Assembly: GCF_000013005.1 (NCBI RefSeq)
Contig: NC_007722.1
Location: 2,237,501-2,301,500 of the forward strand
Source of the DNA: Erythrobacter litoralis HTCC2594
Lineage (GTDB): Bacteria; Pseudomonadota; Alphaproteobacteria; Sphingomonadales; Sphingomonadaceae
DNA length: 64,000 nucleotides
Direction of reading: 5' to 3'
The position numbers and the translations under genes were made by a program. Under the pieces are notes generated by a model. That model searched no databases. It had not been told where the DNA came from and worked only from the letters and a program-made list of their open reading frames with translations. This document shows, one piece after another, positions 43,569 through 53,045 of the stretch; positions within the stretch are counted from its first letter, which is position 1, and each line of letters begins with the position of its first letter.

Positions 43569-44312
43569 TTAGAGCGGGCGCAGGGCGAAGTCCACTTGCA
43601 CCGATACGCTGCTGGTTGTGGTGCCGGCCATGAAGGGAGCGCCTTCTTCCGGCGGCGGCGGGGAAACCGGTCTCGGCATCGGCACTGCCGAGGCATCGGC
43701 CGCGGTTTCGACAACCGCCTGCGGGATCATCCGTCCGCCCTGCCAGCCACCGGCATCGCGGATGCGCAGCACCTGTGCCACTTCCATGCCCGCCGCTTCC
43801 GCATAGGCATCGGCGCGGGCGCGGGCAGCGCGGAAGGCGTTGGCATAGGCGGAATTGATTGCGCTTTCCGGGTCCCCCATCGAGAGGCTGGGACCGTTGA
43901 CGACATTGGCACCGGCTTCTGTCGCTGCCGTCACCGCTTCGCCCGCCTTGGCGACATCGCGCACGCGAACGGCGACGATGTTGCTGGCTTGGTACTGGCC
44001 GCGGCGATTGCCGTATTCGATCTGGCTCACCGTCAGCGCGCGGGTCTGGATATCGCTCTCCTGCACCCCGGCTTCGCGCAGCGCCGCGATGACATCCCGC
44101 ACCGTCTCGGCATTGGCGTCGCTGGCGGCGCGGGCGTTGCCGGCATAGGACGTGACACCCGCTTCGAAGCGCGCCGTGTCGGGCGTCGCATCGCTTTCGC
44201 CGGAAGCGCTGACCGACAGCAGCGTTTCGTCGTCATCGAGGCGGGAGCCGTCCGCACTGCCGCTACAAGCTGCGAGCGACAGCGCGGCGGACCCGATCAA
44301 GAACCGTCTCAT
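43569..44312 (-). CDS. SIMPL-domain lipoprotein
   Basis: This 247-residue exported protein has a lipoprotein signal ending LAAC (Cys near 16) and a SIMPL/DUF541 domain: LLSVSASGESDATPDTA, a long ARAASDANAETVRDVIAALR helix, SQIEYG and FRAARARADAYAEAAGM. The family forms beta-rich oligomers in the periplasm, function uncertain. ATG at 44312 follows GGGGAAG. A GTG nine bases earlier is less likely. It leads the aguB-folK run. Confidence 0.9.
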   Translation of the reverse strand: MRRFLIGSAALSLAACSGSADGSRLDDDETLLSVSASGESDATPDTARFEAGVTSYAGNARAASDANAETVRDVIAALREAGVQESDIQTRALTVSQIEYGNRRGQYQASNIVAVRVRDVAKAGEAVTAATEAGANVVNGPSLSMGDPESAINSAYANAFRAARARADAYAEAAGMEVAQVLRIRDAGGWQGGRMIPQAVVETAADASAVPMPRPVSPPPPEEGAPFMAGTTTSSVSVQVDFALRPL

Positions 44313-44385
44313 TTGAGCCACTTCCCCATGTTACAGTGTCACATAGGAGAACTGCGCCTGCGGAAATGAACTGCAGGTGACCGGA

Positions 44386-45339
44386 TCAGGGCGCTTTTCG
44401 GAAGAGCAGCGTCATCCGGTCGCTTTCGCCGACCGCTTCGTAGCGTGCGCGGTTGCGATCGCCGTAGCGGAGCACCGGCGGGAGGGTCCATACTCCGCCG
44501 CCCCAATTGGCCGGATCGCGCGGGTTGGCGTTGATTTCGCTGGTGCCGACCAGCTCGAAGCCGTGCAATTCGTAAAGCTTGATGACATCCGACTGGCGCA
44601 TATAGCCCTGTGCCGGATTGACATCGGACCAGCTCGCTCCGGCCGGCGCACGATGCTGGACGACGCCGACCATGCCATCGTCGGCGAGCATTTCGCGCAG
44701 GCTGCCCAGCACGCTGTCCGCCTCATCGCTGTTCCACAGCCCATGCATAGAGCGGATGACGAGGATGCGGTCGACCGTGCCTTTCACTTCCTCGGGCACT
44801 TCATCGATCTCGAACGCCGTCACGGCTTCCGGCGCGATGCCCATGCTCTCGCCGAGAGTGGTCTTGAAATTGCTGCCCCAGGCCTTGGCCCGCTGTTCGG
44901 CTTCGGCATCCGGATAGGTGCGCGCGTCGCTGTCGCCATTGACCGCGATATACTGGCCCCGCGGCATGATGTAGGGGGCCAGCACGCGCGTGTACCAGCC
45001 GCCGCCCGGCGCATATTCGACCACCGTATGGGTCGGTTCGACCTGGAAAAATTGCAGCGTCTGCATCGGGTTGCGATAGCGGTCGCGGGCGCGGTCGTCG
45101 TCGCGGCGGGCATCGGCCAGCACCTGCTCGAGCGTCGGCGGAGCGACGGTCGCGTTCGCTTCTGCCTCGGCTTCAGCTTGTGCCTCTGCTTCCTGGGCAC
45201 GCTGTTCCGCCGGTGTCAGCACCGCTTCGAGCACCCTGCCCAAGATATCGCGCGCGTTCTGCTTGCGCTGTTCCTGAGCGGTTGCCGGCGTGGCAACGAG
45301 TGCCGCAAGAGCGGCGGCGGCTAGCAGTTTGGTCTTCAT
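44386..45339 (-). CDS. Exported methyltransferase-like protein
   Basis: This 317-residue protein has a clean signal peptide (cleavage after ATA near 21), then an alanine/glutamate-rich helix (about 46-66) and a Rossmann-like domain similar to predicted methyltransferases (COG4798 type): VVEYAPGGGWYTRVLAPY near 107-123, VDRILVIRSMHGLWN, and a strand-rich end. A SAM-dependent enzyme in the periplasm is unusual because SAM is cytoplasmic. GGGGGAG precedes the ATG. It diverges from msrA. Confidence 0.8.
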   Translation of the reverse strand: MKTKLLAAAALAALVATPATAQEQRKQNARDILGRVLEAVLTPAEQRAQEAEAQAEAEAEANATVAPPTLEQVLADARRDDDRARDRYRNPMQTLQFFQVEPTHTVVEYAPGGGWYTRVLAPYIMPRGQYIAVNGDSDARTYPDAEAEQRAKAWGSNFKTTLGESMGIAPEAVTAFEIDEVPEEVKGTVDRILVIRSMHGLWNSDEADSVLGSLREMLADDGMVGVVQHRAPAGASWSDVNPAQGYMRQSDVIKLYELHGFELVGTSEINANPRDPANWGGGVWTLPPVLRYGDRNRARYEAVGESDRMTLLFRKAP

Positions 45340-45438
45340 TGGAAACTCCCCCGGGAATCGAAATGTAGTCATGCGATGTAGGCGAAACGGATGACATTGG
45401 CGATTCGATCCCCATTTCATGCCCGAAGGAGAATGCGA

Positions 45439-45981
45439 GTGAGCAATTTGCAGCAAGCGATCATCGCCGGCGGGTGCTTCTGGTGCACCGAGGCCGTGTT
45501 CAAGGATGTGATCGGCGTGACCGAAGTCGAGAGTGGCTATATCGGCGGCCACGTCGCCGACCCGACCTACAAGGAGGTTTGCAGCGGCACTACCGGCCAT
45601 GCCGAGGGCATCCGCGTGACCTTCGATCCCGACGTGGTGAGCCTGCCGGAAATCTACGACATGTTTCTCGGCACGCACGACCCGACGCAGCTTAATCGCC
45701 AGGGCAACGATGTCGGCACGCAATACCGCAGCGCGATCTTCCCGCTCGACGATGAACAGCGCCAGGAAGCCGAGGCCGCCATCGCGCGCTGGAACGAGAG
45801 CAACGGAGGCACTGCGGTGACGACGATCGAGGGCCCGGCCGAGTGGTATCCGGCAGAAGACTATCACCAGGACTATTGGGACGGCGAAGGCCAGCGCAAT
45901 CCCTATTGCCAGGCGACCATTCCGCCCAAGCTGATGAAGCTGCGCAAGAGCTTCGCCAAATATGTGAAGGACGACGCCTGA
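45439..45981 (+). CDS. msrA: Peptide-methionine (S)-S-oxide reductase
   Basis: MsrA repairs the S form of methionine sulfoxide. The 180-residue product has the catalytic GCFWCTE near residue 12 (nucleophile C13), the GYIGG motif and [15 protein letters not shown] at 45439 with AAGGAG seven bases upstream is the preferred start. The ATG six bases before it is too close to that site. msrB is a separate gene at 60119. No signal peptide, so it is cytoplasmic. Confidence 0.95.
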   Translation: MSNLQQAIIAGGCFWCTEAVFKDVIGVTEVESGYIGGHVADPTYKEVCSGTTGHAEGIRVTFDPDVVSLPEIYDMFLGTHDPTQLNRQGNDVGTQYRSAIFPLDDEQRQEAEAAIARWNESNGGTAVTTIEGPAEWYPAEDYHQDYWDGEGQRNPYCQATIPPKLMKLRKSFAKYVKDDA

Positions 45982-46318
45982 TTCGCCGGCCGTTGCGCCG
46001 GGGGCCACAGAAGTCAGAAACTCGGCTTCGGCCCCATCAACCTGGAGACATGGACCGCATGGACCACTGTCCAGGGCCGAAAAAGCAGGGGTCTGCGTGA
46101 TCCCTGCAAAAGCGGTGACAAAATCCGAGCGGCTGTGGGCAGTCATGCTCGCTGTGTTCGCATTGCAGCGCGATGTAGGACAGCCCGAAAGCTGACTGCA
46201 CTTTTGCTACACGGCGGCTATGATCTGGGCGAGGGTCTTGCCGAATAGACTTCGCCATCCAGCTTCGGTCGGTGCTCGGCCTGATGCGCGACCCCGTTAC
46301 CTAACTTAAGCCGGATGC
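45982..46318. other. 337-base intergenic region without a gene
   Basis: No convincing reading frame or RNA was seen. It holds the hairpin at 46080-46107 listed separately. The rest shows no obvious repeat. Confidence 0.6.
46080..46107 (-). terminator. Probable terminator downstream of rsmB
   Basis: GCAGGG (46085-46090) pairs with CCCTGC (46102-46107), and on the minus strand five T follow. It is about 210 bases past the rsmB stop. Confidence 0.55.
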
Positions 46319-47566
46319 TTACACATCGTCCGGAGCTTTTCGCCACCGCGCGATAAAGAATCCGTCGAGACCGCCTTGTGTGCAGAGCATTCCCGGATGT
46401 GTCCGCACCCATCCTTCGTCGCTTGGCATCAGGCCGGATGGCAATTCCCCTGGCGCGACCGGCTCCGGGGTCAGAACGACCTTGGCAGCCTGAACCTTGC
46501 CCTCTTCTTCTTCCAGCGAACACACCGCATAGACTAGGGTCCCGCCCGGCTTGAGCCAGCCCTGCGCGCGACCCAGCAGCGCCGCCTGCAGCTCACTCAT
46601 CTCCCCGATCTGACGCGGGCCGATGCGGTGCAGGACATCGGGATGGCGGCGGCAGGTGCCGGTGGCGGTGCAGGGTGCGTCGAGCAGGATGGCGTCGAAG
46701 TGATGCTTCGGTTCCCAGGCTAGAGCATCGGCGCGAACGGTCGACGCCTTCAGGTTCGTGCGCGTGAGATTGTCCTTGAGCAGGCCGAGCCGCCGCTTGC
46801 TGATGTCTAGCGCCGTGACTTTCCAGCCTGCGGCGGCGAGCTGGAGCGTCTTGCCACCGGGCGCGGCGCACAGGTCGAGCACGTGCCGCCCCTCGCCCGG
46901 CCCGAGCAGTCGCGCCGGGATCGACGCAGCGAGATCCTGCACCCACCACGCGCCTTCCCTGAACCCGGCCAGCGTTTCGACAGCCGACCCGCGCGGCAGG
47001 CGCAGATGGCCGGGGGCGTAGCTATCGGCGGCGAGCTGGTTGGCCCAGTGCTGCGTTTCGCCAGCATCGCGCAGGGTCAAGTCCAGCGGCGGCGGCTCGG
47101 CCAGACCCGCGGCGATTTCATCGGCGCGGTCGCCCCAGCGCTCCCTCACCCGCACCGGCAAGGTCGGTGCGGCGGGCAGGCGCACCTCTTTCTTCGTCAG
47201 TGTCGAGAATACCCCGTGCGCCAGCCGGCGCGGTCCGCCCGCCAGCAGGGGGAGCCCGGTGGCGATCACGGCATGCGGCGGCGTCTCCAGCCGCAGCCAT
47301 TGCGCCAGCATCAACCGCAAGACCGTCCGCGCCTTGGCATCATCGGGCAGCCGTTGTTTCGTCGCGCTGTCGATCAGCGCATCGAAATCGGTGAGCCAGC
47401 GCAACGTCTCGTTGGCGATGGCGCGCGCGAGCGCCTTGTCGGGCGCGCTGCGGACCTGCCGCAGCGCGGCACCTTCGGCCTGCTCCAGCGTCTCACCCCG
47501 CCGCAAGACGGCATCGAGCATCTGCAAGGCAGCGCGGCGCGCATGGATTCCTGTCGGTTGGGCCAT
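46319..47566 (-). CDS. rsmB: 16S rRNA m5C methyltransferase, RsmB/NOP family
   Basis: RsmB methylates a cytosine in 16S rRNA using SAM. The 415-residue product has a NusB-like N-terminal domain and a Rossmann domain with the SAM site DLCAAPGGKTLQ, the catalytic PC motif LDAPCTATGTCRRHPD and the second cysteine in YAVCSLEEEE. Its C-terminus GGLDGFFIARW is typical. It diverges from the small SDHAF4-type gene across 54 bases. Confidence 0.93.
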   Translation of the reverse strand: MAQPTGIHARRAALQMLDAVLRRGETLEQAEGAALRQVRSAPDKALARAIANETLRWLTDFDALIDSATKQRLPDDAKARTVLRLMLAQWLRLETPPHAVIATGLPLLAGGPRRLAHGVFSTLTKKEVRLPAAPTLPVRVRERWGDRADEIAAGLAEPPPLDLTLRDAGETQHWANQLAADSYAPGHLRLPRGSAVETLAGFREGAWWVQDLAASIPARLLGPGEGRHVLDLCAAPGGKTLQLAAAGWKVTALDISKRRLGLLKDNLTRTNLKASTVRADALAWEPKHHFDAILLDAPCTATGTCRRHPDVLHRIGPRQIGEMSELQAALLGRAQGWLKPGGTLVYAVCSLEEEEGKVQAAKVVLTPEPVAPGELPSGLMPSDEGWVRTHPGMLCTQGGLDGFFIARWRKAPDDV

Positions 47567-47620
47567 GCCCCGCCGTTAGGCCAGCTTGAAACCAAGCGCC
47601 AGTGCGCGCATTTCAAGAAT

Positions 47621-47788
47621 ATGAAGCGCGCAACCCAACGCCCGAGGGACTTCAAGAAGCCCGCCCACTGGTCGGACGATCCGCCGCCCGAGCCGCAGCC
47701 GATCGACGCGGAGGAGAAGGACCCCGACGGCCTCAGCCCGACCCGCTATGGCGACTGGGTCAAGGACGGCGTCGCGATCGACTTCTGA
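47621..47788 (+). CDS. SDHAF4-type succinate dehydrogenase assembly protein (DUF1674)
   Basis: This 55-residue protein ends in PTRYGDWVKDGVAIDF, the defining motif of the DUF1674 (Sdh8/SDHAF4) family, which in mitochondria binds free flavinated SdhA. The N-terminus is basic and the middle acidic and proline-rich. The ATG at 47621 is preferred by family length. A much longer in-frame extension lies antisense to rsmB and is a shadow. The role in bacteria is inferred from the mitochondrial protein. Confidence 0.85.
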   Translation: MKRATQRPRDFKKPAHWSDDPPPEPQPIDAEEKDPDGLSPTRYGDWVKDGVAIDF

Positions 47789-47794
47789 TCGGAG

Positions 47795-48223
47795 TCAGCC
47801 GTCGCCGGGTACGAAATTGGCGGCCCACCCCCGACCGCGGCGATCGACGATACATGTTACCGCAGCCACCCGGTCGGTTGCGCGGAAGACCTTGCACTCG
47901 CCCTTGACCTCCAGCGCAGGCTGCGTGCCCAGTCGCAGGTGGCGCACGGTCAGCGCATGCTCGTTCCATGTGCCGGTAAATGCTGCGGGGCGGCCATCGC
48001 GCGACCGAAAGACAAACCGCCCTTCGTCTCCCTTGCGCTCGACCAGCAGCTCGTCGCAGAGCCAGAAGGTATAGCCCTGCCCGAGAAACGGCACGAGCCG
48101 GTCGGCATATTCGCATTTGCCGCGATAGGTGCCCGCTTCGGGCGCCGACGATTGGGCCGAGAGCGTCGCGGCCGACACCAGCAGGCTGGAGAGCCCCGCC
48201 AGAGCTGCGCCACGCCGCATCAT
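47795..48223 (-). CDS. Exported small protein of unknown function
   Basis: This 142-residue protein has a signal peptide (MMRRGAALAGLSSLL, cleavage near 23). The mature part has two or three cysteine pairs (KCEYADRL, LCDEL, GECKVF, TCIVD), GTYRGKCEYADRLVPF and a beta-rich pattern. I do not recognise a family. Its ATG overlaps the P450 stop by three to four bases, so it is co-translated with the P450. It may be an envelope partner, but function is unknown. Confidence 0.75.
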   Translation of the reverse strand: MMRRGAALAGLSSLLVSAATLSAQSSAPEAGTYRGKCEYADRLVPFLGQGYTFWLCDELLVERKGDEGRFVFRSRDGRPAAFTGTWNEHALTVRHLRLGTQPALEVKGECKVFRATDRVAAVTCIVDRRGRGWAANFVPGDG

Positions 48224-49626
48224 AGCGTCTTAAGCTCGATCTTGAGCCCGTCTTTGGGCTGCGGGATCGGCCAAGCCTGCCATTCGGGGTCGTAGCCTTC
48301 GCTTTCGACGATCCGGTAGCGTTGCAGCAGGTGCGTCATCAGCACTTTGATCTGCATGTAAGCGAAGTGCAGCCCGAGGCACATATGCGCACCGCCGCCG
48401 AAGGGCACCCAGGCATATTTGTGCCGCGCCTTCACCAGCTCGGGCGTGAAGCGCATCGGATCGAAGGCGAAGGGATCGTCCCAATATTCTTCCGAGTGGT
48501 GCGTGTAGTGGATGTTGATCCCGACATGCTGACCGGCCGGGATGCGATAGCCACCGAACTCGAAGGTCTTGAGCGCACGGCGCGGCATCGAAGGAACCGG
48601 CGGGATGCTGCGCAGCGTTTCCTTGAACACCATCTCGGTCAGTTCGAGCTTGCCGAGATCGTCGTATTCGAGATTGCGCGGCGTGCCCGAACCATCGGGT
48701 CCACCGGTGACGGCGAAAATTTCTTCGCGCATCTTCTCCTGCCATTCGGGATATTGCGCGAGCTTGTGGATCATCGAAGTGGCGGACGAGGTGATGGTGT
48801 CGTGCGCTGCCATCATCAGGAAGCTCATGTGATCGACCACTTGGTCGACCGGCAGCAGCGAGCCGTCTTCGCGGGTCGCTGTAGCGAACTGGCTGAACAT
48901 GTCCTGCCCGCCGCCTTCGGCGCGGCGGCGGTTGGTTTCGCGGGTCAGGAAATCGACCATGAAGGCGCGGCCATCGACACCCTTCTTCATCTTGGTGAAA
49001 GGCAGCGGCTTGCGCACCGGAGCGACCGAGGCCTGCACCATGTCGACGAAAGCCTCGTTGATCTTGTCCGCTTCGGGACCCCAGGGGATGCCGAGGAAGC
49101 TGTCGGCCGCCAGGTCGAGCGTCAATTGCTTGATCGCAGGCTGGAACAGCATTGTGCCGTCCCATTTGGCGACTTCGCGCGCGATGCCGGAATTGAGCGC
49201 ACCGGCATAGTGCCGCATCGGCCCCGGCTTGAACGCGATCGACAGCGCGCGTCGGTCGATCCGGTGATGGTCGAAATCCATCAGCATCAGTCCGCGCGGG
49301 AAGAGCTGGTCGAGCACCGGGCCCCAGCCCTGCTCGCTGGAAAAGATCTTGTCCTTGTTGAAGAGGACCAGCTCGTTGGCTTCGGCCCCGATCAGCGCAA
49401 CGTTCCAGCCCCCGAAACTGTGTACGCGATAGACCTTGCCGTAAGTCTCCACCATGCGCCGCGTGAAGGCATGCGGATCGCGCAATTGGGTGAAGGTATG
49501 GCCGACGATGGGCCAGCCTTTCTCGCCCGGAATATGCGCTATGTCGGCGACATCGGGCACGCCCTTAGTCCAATGGGTCGGAGCTGCGGCTTCAGCGGGC
49601 TGGTGGGGGGTGGCTAGGGTGGCCAT
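48220..49626 (-). CDS. Cytochrome P450
   Basis: This 468-residue soluble monooxygenase has the haem motif PFGGGAHMCLG (Cys near 416), the K-helix KETLR, and an I-helix reading MMAAHDT where most P450s have AGxDT. The length and PERF-like region FDPMRF are normal. No membrane anchor is seen. The AHDT sequence is shared by CYP51-like and some other bacterial families. Substrate is unknown. hemH lies upstream on the same strand 69 bases away. No ferredoxin gene is nearby. Confidence 0.92.
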   Translation of the reverse strand: MATLATPHQPAEAAAPTHWTKGVPDVADIAHIPGEKGWPIVGHTFTQLRDPHAFTRRMVETYGKVYRVHSFGGWNVALIGAEANELVLFNKDKIFSSEQGWGPVLDQLFPRGLMLMDFDHHRIDRRALSIAFKPGPMRHYAGALNSGIAREVAKWDGTMLFQPAIKQLTLDLAADSFLGIPWGPEADKINEAFVDMVQASVAPVRKPLPFTKMKKGVDGRAFMVDFLTRETNRRRAEGGGQDMFSQFATATREDGSLLPVDQVVDHMSFLMMAAHDTITSSATSMIHKLAQYPEWQEKMREEIFAVTGGPDGSGTPRNLEYDDLGKLELTEMVFKETLRSIPPVPSMPRRALKTFEFGGYRIPAGQHVGINIHYTHHSEEYWDDPFAFDPMRFTPELVKARHKYAWVPFGGGAHMCLGLHFAYMQIKVLMTHLLQRYRIVESEGYDPEWQAWPIPQPKDGLKIELKTL

Positions 49627-49695
49627 CGGTGGTCCTTCGGTATCGAAACGCTACTTACCCCCTTGTAAGTTAATCGATCCTTCAAATCCAGCGAA

Positions 49696-50730
49696 TCACA
49701 CCCAGCCCGCGAGTTCCTGCCGCACCAGCGCTTCGATCATGTCCATGCCGGTCGCGCCGTCGTTGAGGCAGGCGAGCGCGGCATAGTGCTCGCCGCCCGC
49801 TGCGAGGAAAGTGCCGCGCCCCTCCATGGCGATTTCCTCGAGCGTTTCGAGGCAGTCGGCGGAGAACCCCGGCATGGCGACCGCCATCCGCTTCGTCCCC
49901 GCATGCGCTTCGGCTTCGATCGTCTCGTCTGTGGCGGGCTCGAGCCACTTGGCCCGGCCGAAGCGGCTCTGGAACGACGTGACGAGGCGCAAGTCCCGCC
50001 ATTTGTCCGAAGCGTGCAGGCGCTCGCCCAGCAGCCGCGCGGTCTTGTGGCAGTGGCAGTGATAGGGATCGCCCAGTTCGAGCGTCCGCAACGGCATGCC
50101 ATGAAAGCTCAAGAGCAGCACTTCGGGCACGAAATCGAGCGCGTCGAGCTGTCGCATGGTATCTGCTGCCAGCGCGTCGATATAGGAGGGGTGGTCGTGA
50201 TAGGGCGGCAGCGTGCGCAGGCTCGCTTGCCAGCGCATGGCGCGCAGCACGTCGGCGACCTTGTCGACCGCCGTCGCCGTGGTCGCGCCGGAATATTGCG
50301 GATAGAGCGGCGCAAACAGGATCCGTTCGCAACCGGCATCCATCATTGCCTGCATCCGCTCGGCAATCGACGGTTTGCCGTAACGCATGGCCCAGTCGAC
50401 CTGCACCGCATCGCCCAGCCGCACCTGCAAAGCCTTCGCCTGCCGTTCAGTAATCGCTGCCAGCGGCGAGCCGGCTTCTCCCCAGACCTTCTTATAGGCG
50501 GCAGCGCTCTTCTTGGGCCGCGTATTGAGAATGATCCCGCGCAGGATCGGCTGCCAGATGAGGCTCGGGATTTCGACCACGCGCTTGTCGCTGAGGAATT
50601 CCGCCAGATAGGTCCGCACCGATCCCGTGTCCGGCGCCGCCGGCGTGCCGAGATTGACGAGCAGCACGCCGACCTTGCCGCTGTTCATGGGCGGATGGTC
50701 TGCCGGAAGAGATTGGGCTTGCCAGGTCAT
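49696..50730 (-). CDS. hemH: Ferrochelatase
   Basis: HemH inserts Fe2+ into protoporphyrin IX to make haem. The product from the ATG at 50730 is 344 residues. An ATG at 50688 (MNSGKVG) is an alternative. Conserved segments: KVGVLLVNLGTP, LSFHGMP (catalytic His), YHCHCHKTARLL and SRFGRAKWLEP (acidic side chains near the end). Length is typical. It is 41 bases after the second Mo subunit gene. Confidence 0.96.
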   Translation of the reverse strand: MTWQAQSLPADHPPMNSGKVGVLLVNLGTPAAPDTGSVRTYLAEFLSDKRVVEIPSLIWQPILRGIILNTRPKKSAAAYKKVWGEAGSPLAAITERQAKALQVRLGDAVQVDWAMRYGKPSIAERMQAMMDAGCERILFAPLYPQYSGATTATAVDKVADVLRAMRWQASLRTLPPYHDHPSYIDALAADTMRQLDALDFVPEVLLLSFHGMPLRTLELGDPYHCHCHKTARLLGERLHASDKWRDLRLVTSFQSRFGRAKWLEPATDETIEAEAHAGTKRMAVAMPGFSADCLETLEEIAMEGRGTFLAAGGEHYAALACLNDGATGMDMIEALVRQELAGWV

Positions 50731-50771
50731 CGCTTCCGCCAACCCTAATGCGCGGGGGCCGTCAAGGTGCC

Positions 50772-53045
50772 CTATAGTCCCGAGAACAGGGGCAATTGCC
50801 GGAACCGGACGCCCGAGGCGGAGAACAGCGCGTTGGCGATAGCCGGGGCGACCACCGCCACCCCGAGCTCGCCCGGGTCGAAGGCCGGCGCGTTGCTGCG
50901 AATGAAATCGACCTCGATCTCCGGACAATCGGCCAATAGCGGGAGGTTGAGGTCGGCCAGCCGGTCGACCATTGGCAGCCCGCGCGCGTAGCCGACGCTC
51001 GATCCCAGCGAGAGCGAAAGACCGAACACCAAACCGCCTTCGATCTGCTGGCGGGCGAGATCGAGATTTACGATCCGTCCGACGTCGACCGCGGCCGTCA
51101 GTTTCGTAACACGCACACCACCTTCGTCGCGGCGAGCCGTGGCGATGCAGGCGATCCGCCCGCCACTCTCGGCTTCCCCCATGCGATGACAGGCGAGGCC
51201 TTGCCCGCTGCCATCGTCACCGCCACCCCAGTCGGCAAGGCGAGCGGCCCGCTGCAGGCATTCGACCAGACGGATATCCTGCCCGAGCATCTCGATGCGG
51301 AAGGATAGCGGCTCGCGATTGTTGCGGGCGGCCACTTCGTCGATGAAGCTCTCGATCGCAAAGGCCGTATAGCCATGCGCCTGCCCGCGCATCTTTCCGG
51401 CGGGCAGCCCGGTCGCGACCGGCACGTGATCCACTGCCACGTTGGGTATGCCATAGGGGGGCATCGCGCCTTCGACCGTCATTGGATCCGGCCCGCCCCC
51501 ACTCGCCTCGATCGCCGACCAGCTGGTGGCATTGTCGAACAGCCGCGCGCCGAACTCGCGGCCCCATGGCGGGGTGGCGAAACGACTGCGCAAGACCTGT
51601 ATCGTACCGGTCGGGCCGAGCTTGGCAGTGATCAGTGCCACCGCCGGTGCGCGCGGATATCCGGCGAGTATTTCCTGCCAACGCGACCAGATCAGTTGCA
51701 CGGGCCGTCCGACCTCGCGCGCAATCAGCGCCGCCTCGATGGCATGGCCGTGCTCCAGCCGCCGGTCGAAACTACCGCCTGCGGGCATCGGATAGAGCAC
51801 GACATCCTCGGCCGCGAGGCCGATCGCTCTGGCCGCTGCCTCACGCGTGTGCTCGGGGGCCTGGCTGGCGATCCAGAGCTCGAGCCTTCCATCGCGCAGC
51901 CATGCGGTCGCGGTTGCCGTCTCAAGCGGCTGGTGTTGCGCAGGCGCGATGTCGTAGCGCAGCGCGAGGTTCGGCTTGCCCATCGCCGCATCGCCTTCGC
52001 CGCGCGTCGCGACACGATAGCCCGCGCCTTCGCGCAGCGCTTCGTCGAGTACCTGCTCGATCTCGGCGCTGTCGGCTGGGGTGACAGTCGTGAATCGCGC
52101 GCCCATCGCGTCGAGCGCCTTCTCCGCCGCCCAGAAATTGTCTGCCACCGCCGCCAGCCAGCTTTTGCCTTCGATGGCGCTGATGAAGCCAGTCACGCTG
52201 CGCGCCTTCCCGACATCGAAACGGCTCAATTCCGACTGGTCCATCGGGCCGTGACGGATCGCGGCGTAGACCATCCCCGGCAGCCGGATATCGCCTGCGA
52301 ACAGGTGGCTGCCATCGACCTTCGATGGCAAATCCAGTCTTGGATAGGATGTGGCGGCGTCTGCCTCGCCCGCAATCGGTTCTTCGAACGCCGACTCGGC
52401 GCGCAGGGGCGCCGGGTCGGGCGGATCGAGCTCTGCCGCTTCCTCGGCCAGTTCGGCAAACCGCAGGCGCTTGTCACCGTGGATCACGAAACCAGATTGC
52501 GCCTCGCATTCCTCGACCGGGACATCCCAGCGGCTGGCGGCCGCTTCGTTAAGCATCGCACGAGCAGCCGCGGCCGCTTCGCGGCATGGCTGTTCATAGG
52601 CTTCTAGCGACGTGCCTTCGGCGGTCGCCATAAACCGCGTGTGTTCTGCGAAACGGCGGACGACGAGATCGTCCGATTTTGTTTCCACGAAGCCCGGCGT
52701 CGCCTCTGGCAGCCACAGGGGCGCCCATTTCGCGGCCAGCGGGACATTGGCATAGGCGCCGTTGGGCGGGGCCGGTTCGACTGCCACCTGTCGCCAGTCC
52801 GCCCCCAGCTCGACCGCTATGACTTGCGGCAGCAGGGTCGTTACGCCCTGCCCCATTTCGAGCTGCGGCACCGCAACGGTCACAATCCCGTCGCTGCCGA
52901 TCTTGAGCCAGGCATTGAAGGCGCTTTCGCCCTCCGCCGGTGCCAGAGGCAAGCCGTAATCGCGCGGCCAGAGCGCCCAGGCGACCAGCAGCCCGCCGCC
53001 GACCGCCGCCCCGGCGAGCAATCCGCGGCGGCTGACCAGCACCAT
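50772..53045 (-). CDS. Second molybdopterin-binding subunit (IorB-like), no Fe-S partner gene
   Basis: This 757-residue subunit belongs to the same family as the protein at 31281. A Tat-type signal (SRRGLLAGAA near 5-14) predicts export. The LEMGQGVTTLLPQV, GGSFDRR and PGELGVAVVAPA segments match, the last bearing a probable catalytic glutamate. No [2Fe-2S] subunit, xdhC or cytochrome is adjacent. It starts on the apbC stop (TGATG, one-base overlap), so it is coupled to apbC. It may share the Fe-S subunit of the other operon or act with one encoded elsewhere. Confidence 0.88.
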   Translation of the reverse strand: MVLVSRRGLLAGAAVGGGLLVAWALWPRDYGLPLAPAEGESAFNAWLKIGSDGIVTVAVPQLEMGQGVTTLLPQVIAVELGADWRQVAVEPAPPNGAYANVPLAAKWAPLWLPEATPGFVETKSDDLVVRRFAEHTRFMATAEGTSLEAYEQPCREAAAAARAMLNEAAASRWDVPVEECEAQSGFVIHGDKRLRFAELAEEAAELDPPDPAPLRAESAFEEPIAGEADAATSYPRLDLPSKVDGSHLFAGDIRLPGMVYAAIRHGPMDQSELSRFDVGKARSVTGFISAIEGKSWLAAVADNFWAAEKALDAMGARFTTVTPADSAEIEQVLDEALREGAGYRVATRGEGDAAMGKPNLALRYDIAPAQHQPLETATATAWLRDGRLELWIASQAPEHTREAAARAIGLAAEDVVLYPMPAGGSFDRRLEHGHAIEAALIAREVGRPVQLIWSRWQEILAGYPRAPAVALITAKLGPTGTIQVLRSRFATPPWGREFGARLFDNATSWSAIEASGGGPDPMTVEGAMPPYGIPNVAVDHVPVATGLPAGKMRGQAHGYTAFAIESFIDEVAARNNREPLSFRIEMLGQDIRLVECLQRAARLADWGGGDDGSGQGLACHRMGEAESGGRIACIATARRDEGGVRVTKLTAAVDVGRIVNLDLARQQIEGGLVFGLSLSLGSSVGYARGLPMVDRLADLNLPLLADCPEIEVDFIRSNAPAFDPGELGVAVVAPAIANALFSASGVRFRQLPLFSGL

